Below are positions 53,775 to 62,483 of a DNA stretch of 64,000 nt, piece by piece; the stretch's first letter is position 1; each line of letters opens with the position of its first letter. A program made the position numbers and the translations under genes. The stretch spans positions 183,927-247,926 of the forward strand of contig JADKCL010000011.1 of the NCBI GenBank assembly GCA_016718825.1. Direction: 5' to 3'. This DNA comes from Bacteroidota bacterium. Lineage in GTDB: Bacteria; Bacteroidota; Bacteroidia; J057; JADKCL01. Under the pieces are notes generated by a model. The model did not search any database. It had not been told where the DNA came from and worked only from the letters and a program-made list of their open reading frames with translations.

Positions 53775-54824
53775 CTAATCCTTGAAGTGGTTCCAGCCCT
53801 GTGCCTGCAAGGGCAACATACTGCCATTGGCAGTAATCAAATTCACGCCAGCGATTTCCTCAACAATATGGCCAATGATGGTCACTCCCTTCATCGTTTT
53901 GATCTTGTCGTAATGCTCGAGAGAGACAGTGAAAAGCAATTCATAGTCCTCGCCACCGTTTAAGGCCATCGTCAAGGCCGGGATTCCAAGGTCTTCTCCC
54001 ACCAAGATGACTTCATGGTCGATCATGATCTTGTCTTCGTAGATGGTCGCACCCTTCTTGCTTTGTTTGCAGATATGCAGCAAGTCACTTGCCAAGCCAT
54101 CGCTTAGATCAATCATCGCAGTCGGCTTGATCCCGTTTTCCCGCAGCAAACGTACAACGTCGCCACGCGCTTCGGGCTTCAGCTGCCTACCGACGACATA
54201 ATCACGACCGACTAGATCGGGTTGAACGCCAGGGTTTTTCAGAAAGACAGCTTTTTCGCGTTCCAGCACTTGCAAGCCAGCGTAGGCACCACCGACATCA
54301 CCCGAAATACAGATCAAATCGTGCTCTTTTGCGCCAGAACGGTAAACAACATCAGCTTTTGCGGCCTTTCCGATGGCAGTCACGCTGATCACCATCCCGA
54401 CACGGCTACTTGAAGTATCGCCGCCGATCAAATCCACGTCGTAGTGATCACAGGCAATCTGAACCCCTTCGTAAAACGCGTCCATTGCTTCGACCGTGAA
54501 CTTGCTGCTCAAGGCAACCGACATCGTAATCGCAAACGGCTTGCCGTTCATGGCGTAGATATCACTCAGATTTACCACAACCGATTTGTAACCCAGGTGC
54601 TTCAACGGCACGTACCTGAGGTCAAAGTGCACGCCTTCGATCAGTAAATCCGTGGTAACCAAATGCACTTCCTTTTCGGAAACGGCATAAACGGCGGCAT
54701 CGTCGCCAATCCCCTTGACCACATCGGGGTTATGATTCTCAAACTCGCGGGTGAGATGTTCGATCAGCCCAAATTCCCCTAATCGGGAAATCGGCGTGAG
54801 ATCCTCTGCATTTTCATCAAACAT
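53775..54824 (-). CDS. thiL: Thiamine-phosphate kinase
   Basis: The 349-residue protein has the PurM-like ThiL motifs KGIGDDAAV (about 37-45), VTTDLLIEGVHF (about 56-67), the nucleotide-binding GGDTSSS (about 134-140) and the C-terminal MIDLSDGLASDL (about 230-241) plus GGEDYELLF. It phosphorylates thiamine monophosphate to the cofactor TPP. It is 44 bases after nadA and 3 bases before xth. No other thiamine genes are in the window. Confidence 0.95.
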   Translation of the reverse strand: MFDENAEDLTPISRLGEFGLIEHLTREFENHNPDVVKGIGDDAAVYAVSEKEVHLVTTDLLIEGVHFDLRYVPLKHLGYKSVVVNLSDIYAMNGKPFAITMSVALSSKFTVEAMDAFYEGVQIACDHYDVDLIGGDTSSSRVGMVISVTAIGKAAKADVVYRSGAKEHDLICISGDVGGAYAGLQVLEREKAVFLKNPGVQPDLVGRDYVVGRQLKPEARGDVVRLLRENGIKPTAMIDLSDGLASDLLHICKQSKKGATIYEDKIMIDHEVILVGEDLGIPALTMALNGGEDYELLFTVSLEHYDKIKTMKGVTIIGHIVEEIAGVNLITANGSMLPLQAQGWNHFKD

Positions 54825-54868
54825 GGGGACAAAGATAGAGCAAAAATTGCCGAAGCAAGCCGCAGAAA

Positions 54869-55876
54869 TCAGAGACCCAACTGCGCGCTGATTTCCAGCA
54901 TCCGCTGAATCGGCAGGAGCGCCTGAGAGCGAAGTGGTTCAGGCACATCCACTTCCGGCATTTCGTATTTCATCGAGATATAAACTTTCTCCAGCGTGTT
55001 GAGCTTCATGTGCGGGCAATCGTTGCAAGCGCAGGTCCCTTGATTGGGCGCAGCGATGAAACGCTTGTTTGGACTTGCTTTTTCCATCTGATGAATGATC
55101 CCTGATTCGGTGACGACGATAAACTCCTCGGCCGAACTTTTCTTCGTAAAATTCAGCAGACCACTTGTGCTGCCGATGTAGTCCGCCATTTCCAGAACCG
55201 GGTCTTCGCATTCTGGATGGGCAATGATTTTTGCATTCGGATGGCGCATCTTCAGCTCCGCGAGTTTTTTCCGGGAGAAAATTTCGTGCACCATGCAGGC
55301 ACCGTCCCAAAGAATCATGTTGCGACCGGTGAGTTTGTTGATGTAGGCGCCCAGGTTCTTGTCCGGTGCAAAAATCAGCGGCTGATCTTTTGGGAAGCTC
55401 TCGACGATCCCGACGGCATTGGTGCTTGTGACCACGACATCGCTCAGGGCCTTGAGGCCGGCCGAGCAGTTGATGTAAGTCACCACTTTGTGGTCGGGGT
55501 ACTTTGCTTTGAATTCGGCGAAAAGATCCGGCGGGCAGCTGTCGCTCAACGAGCAGCCTGCGTTGAGATCCGGCAAAACCACTTTTTTTGAAGGATTGAT
55601 GATTTTTGCTGTTTCCGCCATAAAATGCACGCCGGCAAACAAAATCAGATCCGCGCTGGTTTTTTCAGCTTGCTGCGCCAAACCCAAGCTGTCGCCCACG
55701 TAGTCGGCGATGTCTTGAATATCCGGCTCCTGATAGTAATGCGCGAGCAGCACGGCATTCTTTTCGCGCTTCATCCGGTTGATTTCTGCGAAGAGATCCA
55801 ATGTTGGATCCACCTCGATGTCGAGAAAGCCAATGCGCTTCACCGCCTTCTTCTTATCTTCCAATATATCTATCAT
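54869..55876 (-). CDS. nadA: Quinolinate synthase
   Basis: The 335-residue protein has the NadA pattern: AHYYQEPDIQDIADYVGDSL (about 45-64), FAGVHFMAETAKI, PDLNAGCSLSDSC (4Fe-4S Cys about 107), WDGACMVHE (second Cys region) and the C-terminal CACNDCPHMKLN (third cluster Cys). It condenses iminoaspartate with dihydroxyacetone phosphate for NAD synthesis. nadB and nadC are not in the window. Its start borders the putative origin region. Confidence 0.95.
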   Translation of the reverse strand: MIDILEDKKKAVKRIGFLDIEVDPTLDLFAEINRMKREKNAVLLAHYYQEPDIQDIADYVGDSLGLAQQAEKTSADLILFAGVHFMAETAKIINPSKKVVLPDLNAGCSLSDSCPPDLFAEFKAKYPDHKVVTYINCSAGLKALSDVVVTSTNAVGIVESFPKDQPLIFAPDKNLGAYINKLTGRNMILWDGACMVHEIFSRKKLAELKMRHPNAKIIAHPECEDPVLEMADYIGSTSGLLNFTKKSSAEEFIVVTESGIIHQMEKASPNKRFIAAPNQGTCACNDCPHMKLNTLEKVYISMKYEMPEVDVPEPLRSQALLPIQRMLEISAQLGL

Positions 55877-56345
55877 CTTATTTTATATTCTTCTTCTTTT
55901 AAATGTTGTAGTAGTATATGTCGTGTGGATTGTGTGTAAAAGTAATGTGTATTCGACTTGATTTTAACGTTAACCACACTTGAGGATTCTTATACACATC
56001 AAAGTTAAAAATATTTGGTTCAGCATCATTGACTTAACACCGCTCATTCACATTCCCACATTCGAAGGTGTAAGTTATGGTCTGGATAAGTTTCCACTGT
56101 GGAAGACGTGCATCGAATGTTGGTAAATCGACCCTGATCCACATGCCTGTGGATAGTCAAAATTGAAAGTTGGCACATGCCTGCGGATCTGATTTTGCAA
56201 GCCAACTTATGAGAAAGAACCCACAGGGTTATCCAGATTTTATGTGTCTTGAGTGTGGAATTCTTAGTTATCATTATCAGGCATTTACAATACTTATCAT
56301 TTCCTTTGTGGAAAACCGAAAAGCGGTAAAAAACGGGAATTTCAA
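55877..56345. other. Candidate chromosomal replication origin (DnaA box cluster) in an AT-rich gap
   Basis: This 469-base non-coding gap between divergent nadA and selU is visibly AT-rich at its left (55880-56040). DnaA-box-like 9-mers (consensus TTATNCACA or complement): TTATACACA at 55990 (perfect), and with one mismatch TGTGTGTAA 55931, TCTGGATAA 56081, TGATCCACA 56135, TGTGGATAG 56148, TTATCCAGA 56229 and TGTGGAAAA 56307. The pair at 56135/56148 forms an inverted repeat around TGCC. By my estimate fewer than one such site is expected by chance here. A 13-kb block of minus-strand genes on the left and plus-strand genes immediately on the right fit replication leading strands diverging from here. 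Confidence 0.6.
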
Positions 56346-57401
56346 ATGGTAAAGAAGATAGAGGCGGCCGAATTTGTACAAATTTCAAGGGAATTGCCCG
56401 TTTTGGATGTGCGTTCGCCCGGCGAATTCAAGCAAGGGCATGTGCCCGGAGCAATTTCATTTCCGCTGTTTGACGATACCGAAAGGGCGGAGGTGGGTAC
56501 ACTTTACAAGCAAGTCGGTCAAGTACAGGCGGTCGAGCGTGGGCTGGAAATCGTTGGCGGAAAAATGCGTGGGATGTTTGCCGAAGGGTTGGCCCATGCC
56601 AAAAATGGAAAGCTGATGGTGCATTGCTGGCGAGGAGGCAAGCGGAGCGAATCGGTGGCGAATTTGTTAGCGGTCGCTGGTTTGGAAGTCTATTTGCTGA
56701 ATGGCGGTTACAAGTCGTACCGTCGTTGGGTTTTGGAGCAATTCCTTCCAAAACAGAATTTTCTCGTCATCGGCGGCCTGACCGGCACGGGAAAGACGAG
56801 AATTTTGCATCACCTCGGCATGATGGGACAGGCAATTTTGGACATCGAAGGCCATGCAGCCCACCGCGGGTCGGCCTTCGGCCGACTTGGACAGACCGTT
56901 TACGTTTCGCCGCAACAGTTTGAAAACGGAATGGCCAACGATTTGGCCGTTTTGAATGGACGCAGCATTTGGATTGAAGACGAAAGTCGGGTCCTGGGCA
57001 GCCTCATTTTACCGCAGGCATTCTGGGATCAAAAGCAGGCGGCCCCGGTCTTTTATGTTGAGATTCCGGATGAAGATCGGGTTCGTATGCTGCTTGAGGA
57101 CTACGGATCGGTAGACCATGCGGGCGTTGCAGCTTCCATTGCCAAGATCACAGAAAATTTGGGTGGCCTTCGGGCGCGTCAAGCACTGGATGCACTGGAA
57201 GCAAATGATGGGGAGGCGTTGACCAGGATGCTGCTGGCCTATTACGACAAACTCTACCGCAACTCGCTTTCGGTAAAGTCCCAAGAAAATGTACACCACC
57301 TCAAATTCGAGCGGTTTGATCTCGGTGAGATTTCTCAAGCGTTGATGGAAAAGGCGACGGAACTCGGTTATGCGCTCGGCCCGACATTGACACATATATA
57401 A
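56346..57401 (+). CDS. selU: tRNA 2-selenouridine synthase (MnmH/SelU)
   Basis: The 351-residue protein has an N-terminal rhodanese domain (LDVRSPGEFKQGHVPGA at 20-36 and active Cys in HCWRGGKRSES about 94-104) and a C-terminal P-loop domain with GLTGTGKTRILHHLG (Walker A) that characterises MnmH. It exchanges sulfur for selenium in wobble 2-thiouridine of tRNAs, perhaps via geranylation. Its partner selenophosphate synthetase is not visible in the window. It is the first plus-strand gene right of the putative origin. Confidence 0.93.
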   Translation: MVKKIEAAEFVQISRELPVLDVRSPGEFKQGHVPGAISFPLFDDTERAEVGTLYKQVGQVQAVERGLEIVGGKMRGMFAEGLAHAKNGKLMVHCWRGGKRSESVANLLAVAGLEVYLLNGGYKSYRRWVLEQFLPKQNFLVIGGLTGTGKTRILHHLGMMGQAILDIEGHAAHRGSAFGRLGQTVYVSPQQFENGMANDLAVLNGRSIWIEDESRVLGSLILPQAFWDQKQAAPVFYVEIPDEDRVRMLLEDYGSVDHAGVAASIAKITENLGGLRARQALDALEANDGEALTRMLLAYYDKLYRNSLSVKSQENVHHLKFERFDLGEISQALMEKATELGYALGPTLTHI

Positions 57402-57487
57402 GGTGTGCTGCTTGATCCTGGAGGGAACTAAATTTTCGCTGTAGCGGTGTCTTGGGATTGGCTATTTCTAAAAACGCAAAATCCACT

Positions 57488-57495
57488 TAAATTTG
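57488..57495 (+). promoter_or_regulatory. Candidate -7 promoter element of the P1/PLC-like gene
   Basis: TAAATTTG matches TAnnTTTG. It ends 3 bases before the ATG at 57499, so translation may begin at 57502 (leaderless) or at the Met at 57538 just before the signal peptide. Confidence 0.4.
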
Positions 57496-57498
57496 ATC

Positions 57499-58644
57499 AT
57501 GATGAATGCCTTTCTCGCTCCCAAGCACTTGCGGTCCATGCGGATGGTGGCCATATTGGCAATTGGTTTCATGACATTGACCAGTGGCAGCGTCAAGGCA
57601 TGGGGATTTTGGGCACATCAGCGCATCAACCGGATGGCGGTATTTACGCTTCCGCCACAGATGATGCATTTTTACAAGAAGAATATCGACTACCTGACCG
57701 ACCATGCGGTTGATCCCGACATGCGTCGATACGCAGTAGACGGCGAAGCCGCCCGTCATTACATCGACGTGGATCATTATGGGGAATACCCATTTGAAAT
57801 GGTTCCACGCAAATGGCAGGATGCCGTGGACAAGTTCACGGAGGATTCCTTGATGGCCTATGGCATCGTGCCTTGGCACATACAAAGGCATTATTTCTGG
57901 TTGGTCGATGCATTCCGCGAAGAGAATCCGGCAAAAATTTTGAAGGCAAGCGCCGATATCGGGCACTACATCAGCGACAGCAACGTGCCTTTGCATACAA
58001 CCGAGAACTACAATGGTCAATTTACCGGCCAAAAGGGAATTCATGGCCTTTGGGAGTCAAGATTGGTTGAGCTTTTTGCCTTGGATTACGACTTTTACAT
58101 TGGTCAATCGGCCTATTTCGGTGATATGAACGCCGAAGCATGGCGTTGGGTGCTTGAATCCCATCTTGCACTGGACTCTGTGCTGAGTTTTGAGAAGAAA
58201 TTGACTGAAAAAATGTCATCTGACCAGAAATACAGCTTCGAAAACCGAAACAACGTCTTGGTCAAAGCCTACAGCAAGGCATTTTGTACTGCATATCACC
58301 AAATGCTGAGTGGAATGGTCGAGCGCCGCATGCGCGCATCCATTGCTCGTGTCGGTTCGGTTTGGTACACTGCCTGGGTCGATGCAGGTCAGCCCGATTT
58401 GAAGAAACTGCTCGAAAAAGAGTTGATAGAGGAAAAAGAAACCGAGGATAAAAAGTTGAAGATCAATGACAGGGAGGCTGGAGACATTGGAGCCGTCCTG
58501 GATCCGCGGGAAATGCTTTTTGGCACGTGTTGCGGCCATCGCATGGGCCCATGCAACGAGAAGATGCCTCAGATCGACTCTTGCAATCCAATGCTGAAAT
58601 CCGGAGGAGTAGCGAGATCAGTTCCGGATCAGCACGGCCATTGA
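57499..58644 (+). CDS. Zinc-dependent phospholipase C / S1-P1 nuclease superfamily protein
   Basis: The product (up to 381 residues) has a signal peptide (MRMVAILAIGFMTLTSGSVKA) directly followed by WGFWAHQRINRMAVF, whose new N-terminal Trp and nearby His are the first zinc ligands in this superfamily. Further ligands fit ADIGHYISDSNVPLHTTENY (about 150-170) and HGLWESR. The fold is shared by bacterial phospholipase C and P1 nuclease, so the substrate (phospholipid or nucleic acid) is open. A Cys-rich tail (FGTCCGHRMGPCNEK) is unusual. Exported. Confidence 0.78.
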   Translation: MMNAFLAPKHLRSMRMVAILAIGFMTLTSGSVKAWGFWAHQRINRMAVFTLPPQMMHFYKKNIDYLTDHAVDPDMRRYAVDGEAARHYIDVDHYGEYPFEMVPRKWQDAVDKFTEDSLMAYGIVPWHIQRHYFWLVDAFREENPAKILKASADIGHYISDSNVPLHTTENYNGQFTGQKGIHGLWESRLVELFALDYDFYIGQSAYFGDMNAEAWRWVLESHLALDSVLSFEKKLTEKMSSDQKYSFENRNNVLVKAYSKAFCTAYHQMLSGMVERRMRASIARVGSVWYTAWVDAGQPDLKKLLEKELIEEKETEDKKLKINDREAGDIGAVLDPREMLFGTCCGHRMGPCNEKMPQIDSCNPMLKSGGVARSVPDQHGH

Positions 58645-58727
58645 AATTGGCTTTTGCAACACCAATAGTTGCAAAACCAAACTATTTTCGCACTTTTAGC
58701 GGTAGAGAAAAGCGAAAGTATTTGTTG

Positions 58728-59744
58728 ATGATCCAAAAGTCCGTTCCATCTAGTCGCATCGCATTTTGTGTCACCGCATTGGTGCTCATGTATTTGTTGC
58801 CTGTGCGGCTGCACGCACAAGACAGTTATCAGTCGCTGTACAATGCAAATGCGATCCAAAAGCACAAGATCCGATGCATGACGGTGGAGTTTTTTGCGGC
58901 TGCAGGGGGAGTGGATTCTGTTGTGCCAGGCTCCCGAATTCCTGACTACCGTGAACGCTTTTTCTACAACGATAGTGGCCAAATCGAGCGATACGAGGCA
59001 GTCAATCCCAATATTCGGCTTCAAAATCAATCTGGTTCGCAGTTAAGCGCGCGCTATGAATACAGTGACAATGGCCTTACCACTCATCGTCACGATACGA
59101 CTGTATTTGGAAACAGCAGTGAATGGCATTTCCGCAAGGATGCGCAAGGTCGTCGTTTGGGTGAGGAAATGTTTTTGCCTGATATTGAGCAGCCCGTTGC
59201 GACCCGACAGTATTTTTACGACTACAAGGGACGGTTGGAGAAGCGCAAAACCGTACATGGCCACAACAATCCCGGCCGCAAAGAAGATTGTGCGCTGACC
59301 TTCTATGTCCATGATTATCAGAGCTTCAACGCAACCGTTCTCTCTTCACAGGAAATGGCGCGTTGCGTCTGCGAATTGGAATACCTTGACGTGGATCGCA
59401 GGCCGGTGAGAAGGATTGCCTACGATTCGTTGGGTGTCATGACCGAAACCGTGCTGCTCAATTACGACCATACAGGAAAGCCGATCAGGCTTGAAATTCG
59501 CGATAAGTCCGGGATCAATGTCGTCGCGTTTGCCGACATCATCTATGAGCGCAACGGTTTGGTGAAGGTAAATATCAGCGGAAGTGGAAGCATTTTTGAT
59601 GCTGAACTCTCAAAGCTCGCCACCCGTAGCCGCGAATTTATCACCGACCATTGGGCAGATTGGCGCCTGTTGCGGGAAATCAGGATCCTTCAAGGAAAAC
59701 GTGAATTTGCCCGTTACCTTTTCAGCTACGACCTCCGCAGTTAG
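58728..59744 (+). CDS. Secreted protein with YD-like repeats
   Basis: The 338-residue protein starts at MIQKSVPSSR, 67 codons inside a longer frame, because a signal peptide (VTALVLMYLLPVRLHA) begins here. The mature part has repeated hairpins with the YD pattern (FYNDSGQIERYEAV, YDYKGRLEKRKTVHG, YDSLGVMTETVLLNYDHTGKPIRLEI). No C-terminal toxin domain or transport signal is visible. It resembles the protein encoded at 29213. The end overlaps the waaA end by 4 bases, tail to tail. Confidence 0.6.
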   Translation: MIQKSVPSSRIAFCVTALVLMYLLPVRLHAQDSYQSLYNANAIQKHKIRCMTVEFFAAAGGVDSVVPGSRIPDYRERFFYNDSGQIERYEAVNPNIRLQNQSGSQLSARYEYSDNGLTTHRHDTTVFGNSSEWHFRKDAQGRRLGEEMFLPDIEQPVATRQYFYDYKGRLEKRKTVHGHNNPGRKEDCALTFYVHDYQSFNATVLSSQEMARCVCELEYLDVDRRPVRRIAYDSLGVMTETVLLNYDHTGKPIRLEIRDKSGINVVAFADIIYERNGLVKVNISGSGSIFDAELSKLATRSREFITDHWADWRLLREIRILQGKREFARYLFSYDLRS

Positions 59745-61006
59745 GATTTTGCAGGACCATTGTAGTAATCCATCAGGCTGAGTTTGGCAAGAATGGCCTC
59801 TGTGGCTCCCGTCTTGCTTTTCATATAGGCGATGTTTTTCGATCTCGCATCCGCCAGCAATTCCGGATCCGTCAACCATTGTTCCAGCGCCAAACGCAGT
59901 TCGTCCGAGTCGTTGACCATAGTCGCGGTACCGAGTTTGACCATGTCTACAGCTTCTTCGAATCGCGTGTGATTCGGCCCAAAAATCACGGGATTGCCGT
60001 AGATCGCAGGTTCTTGCGTATTGTGAATGCCCACACCAAAGCCACCACCGATGTAAACCACGTCTGAATAATGGTAGAGGCGCGAAAGCATCCCGACATT
60101 GTCGATCCAAAGCACGTCGGTGGAGTCGATGGCCTGATCCAGTTGACTGTACTTTGCCATGTAATCGGGGGAGGATGCGATCAAACGGTCGATGTGTTGC
60201 GGATGGATTTCGTGGGGGGCGATGATCCAGCAAAGATCTGCACGCCGCATGCTTTTGATCACGGAAAGGACGATGTTTTCGTCTGGCGGCCAAGTACTTC
60301 CGACGACGATGCATCTGCGGTGCCTGACAAATTCTGCGATTCCCGGAACCTCCTGAAACTTGGAGGGCAATTCGGCAACCCGGTCAAACCGCGTATCTCC
60401 TGCAACGCTGATGCGGTCAGAGCCGGTAAATTTCTCCAGCAGGATCGCGCTGCTTTTGTCTTGGGTGAAGATCCAGGAAAATGAGCGAAGCGCCCTGCGG
60501 TAGGAAAATCGAAGAATGCTTTTGAAAAACTTGCTTTGTTCGCGCATCAGCACGCTCACCAGCACCATGTGGATCGAGCGTCGGTGCGTTTCCTCGATGA
60601 AGTTGAGCCAAAGATCGTATTTCACGAATACAACGAGGCTGGGCTGCACAATGTCTAAAAAGGTAATGGCATTGCGGCGGGTGTCGAGCGGAAGGTAACA
60701 AATATGGTCGGCCAGCGGGTAGCCCTTCCGAATTTCATAGCCGCTTGGGCTGAAGAAGGTGAGAAGTATCTTTTGCTCGGGGTGCGAAGCTTTGATGGCC
60801 TCGATCAATGGTCGGCCTTGTTCAAATTCGCCGAGGGACGAGCAATGAAACCAAACCCAATTTTCACCGTCCTTCACACCGTCAGCCAGGCGCTCTTGCC
60901 AATCCCATCGGCCTGCTATCCACAACTTGGCTTTCTCATTGAAAACCGATGCCAGCCCGATCGCCCAGCGGTACGCCCAAATGCCGATGTTGTAGAATAT
61001 GCGCAT
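59741..61006 (-). CDS. waaA: 3-deoxy-D-manno-octulosonic acid (Kdo) transferase
   Basis: The 421-residue protein is a GT30 enzyme: WVWFHCSSLGEFEQGRPLIEAI (about 50-71, with the catalytic Glu in GEFEQGRP), KILLTFFSPSGYEI, PLDTRRNAITFLDIVQPSLVVFVKYDLW, and the C-terminal donor site GGGFGVGIHNTQEPAIYGNPVIFGPNH. It adds Kdo to lipid A precursors at the inner membrane, so this bacterium makes Kdo-containing lipopolysaccharide. It lies 29 bases after the outer-membrane protein gene. Confidence 0.95.
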   Translation of the reverse strand: MRIFYNIGIWAYRWAIGLASVFNEKAKLWIAGRWDWQERLADGVKDGENWVWFHCSSLGEFEQGRPLIEAIKASHPEQKILLTFFSPSGYEIRKGYPLADHICYLPLDTRRNAITFLDIVQPSLVVFVKYDLWLNFIEETHRRSIHMVLVSVLMREQSKFFKSILRFSYRRALRSFSWIFTQDKSSAILLEKFTGSDRISVAGDTRFDRVAELPSKFQEVPGIAEFVRHRRCIVVGSTWPPDENIVLSVIKSMRRADLCWIIAPHEIHPQHIDRLIASSPDYMAKYSQLDQAIDSTDVLWIDNVGMLSRLYHYSDVVYIGGGFGVGIHNTQEPAIYGNPVIFGPNHTRFEEAVDMVKLGTATMVNDSDELRLALEQWLTDPELLADARSKNIAYMKSKTGATEAILAKLSLMDYYNGPAKS

Positions 61007-61035
61007 GCGAAGGGGAGGGGTACAGCGGGTACCTT

Positions 61036-61818
61036 TTAGTAATAGTATTCTTTTTCGGGGGCAGATTTGTAGATCGGGAAGGTCCAGCCCGCTTTCAATC
61101 CGACGAGAAGGTCCAGCCTTTTAGCCTCATCCTTCACCCCGGTATCAAAATTAAAGTCACGACGCGACTGCGTAAAGCTTTGGCTGAATTCTGCACCGAC
61201 AAAAAAATTGGTGAATCGATTGTTGCCAAAGTGTCGAAAACCAAACCCTTGTACGAGCCCAAACCCATTCGTGAGCCGATCGTAGCCCTTTAAATAGGGT
61301 TTTGACAGATAGGGCACATTGTCCCCAATGGCTTGTACAGCAATTTTGTGCTGAATGAATTGGCCTCCCAGTTCCACGTAAATCCCCGAATTGAGATTCT
61401 TTTTGTTCAGCGGAAAGATTTTGCCCACGGTGAAGGGCACCACAAGTCCGCGGAGAAAGTAGCGCACCGTGTAAAATCGACCATCCGCCCCTAATGCCAT
61501 GGTTTGGTATCCCGCAGAGTCACTTCCAATCAGTTGCACGACATTGCCAGCAACCGCTTCTCGGACCTCCCCACCAAAGAAAAATTTCAGGCCGGTGGAT
61601 GCGTAGAAGTTGCTCGCAAGTTTTATCCCGCCCTCACCACCAATCTGACTGGAGAATCCGAAACGGTCGGCAAAGTCTCCGGCCGGCAAATTGGCGGAAT
61701 AGACGATGCTGAGATGACCCATGGTAATCGCACTGTCCTGAATGCTTTTTTGTGCCATTCCGCTCAAACCGCATAGCAAGAGCGCAAAAAATAAGACATA
61801 CCTCTTAATGATTGTCAT
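61036..61818 (-). CDS. Outer-membrane beta-barrel protein (PorT/OmpW-like type)
   Basis: The 260-residue product starts at MTIIKRYVLFF with a signal peptide ending GMAQ. The rest consists of alternating amphipathic strands with frequent Gly and aromatic residues (GEGGIKLASNFYASTGLKF, FRHFGNNRFTNFFVGAEFS) and ends LKAGWTFPIYK, as in small 8-12 strand barrels. The longer frame adds 58 residues that overlap the divergent acyltransferase gene and is rejected. It lies upstream of waaA in the same operon. Confidence 0.75.
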   Translation of the reverse strand: MTIIKRYVLFFALLLCGLSGMAQKSIQDSAITMGHLSIVYSANLPAGDFADRFGFSSQIGGEGGIKLASNFYASTGLKFFFGGEVREAVAGNVVQLIGSDSAGYQTMALGADGRFYTVRYFLRGLVVPFTVGKIFPLNKKNLNSGIYVELGGQFIQHKIAVQAIGDNVPYLSKPYLKGYDRLTNGFGLVQGFGFRHFGNNRFTNFFVGAEFSQSFTQSRRDFNFDTGVKDEAKRLDLLVGLKAGWTFPIYKSAPEKEYYY

Positions 61819-61898
61819 TCGATTTCTGTACTTTTGGGCCTCATTTGGTAAAATTATCAATTTGCCGCACATTTTGGAAGGATCACTATTTGCTGCCG

Positions 61899-62483
61899 AT
61901 GACACAGAAAGCGGATTACTTCGCACATGAAACGGCCGTGATTGACGAGCCGGTCCAAATTGGAAAAGGAACGAAGATTTGGCATTTTTCACACGTAAGC
62001 ACCGGTGTTGAGATCGGGGAAGGCTGCAATTTCGGGCAGAATGTCTTCATTGGAACCGGTGTAAAGCTAGGCAACAATGTCAAGGTGCAAAACAATGTCT
62101 CGATTTATGCGGGCGTTGTCTGCGAAGACGATGTTTTCCTCGGGCCTTCCATGGTGTTTACCAACGTGATCAATCCCCGCAGCAACGTGAATCGCAAAAG
62201 TGAATACCGCGAAACGTATCTGGAAAGGGGCGTTACGGTCGGGGCGAATGCAACGATTGTATGCGGCGTGCGGTTGAAAAAGTTTGCATTCGTGGGTGCC
62301 GGAACGGTGGTGACCAAGGACGTGCCTGCCTATGCACTTGTCACGGGGGTCCCCGCGCGTGTGGCCGGATGGATGAGCGAGCACGGCGAAAAGCTCAAAT
62401 TTGATGCAGAAGGCTATGCCATCTGCCCCGGAAGCGGCGAACGTTACCGCAAAATCGGAGATTTAGTAACCAAAATCGGATGA
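61899..62483 (+). CDS. Left-handed beta-helix N-acetyltransferase (WlbB/WbpD-like)
   Basis: The 194-residue protein is built of hexapeptide repeats (IGKGTKIWHFSHVSTGVEIGEGCNFGQ, then VKLGNNVKVQNNVSIYAGVVCEDD). The catalytic His lies in KIWHFSHV and the acyl-CoA edge in GVTVGANATIVCGV and VGAGTVVTKDVPAYALVTGVPAR. It matches the UDP-2-acetamido-3-amino-2,3-dideoxyglucuronate N-acetyltransferase type. It begins a plus-strand cluster with a DegT aminotransferase (4-base overlap) and a UDP-sugar dehydrogenase. Confidence 0.87.
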   Translation: MTQKADYFAHETAVIDEPVQIGKGTKIWHFSHVSTGVEIGEGCNFGQNVFIGTGVKLGNNVKVQNNVSIYAGVVCEDDVFLGPSMVFTNVINPRSNVNRKSEYRETYLERGVTVGANATIVCGVRLKKFAFVGAGTVVTKDVPAYALVTGVPARVAGWMSEHGEKLKFDAEGYAICPGSGERYRKIGDLVTKIG

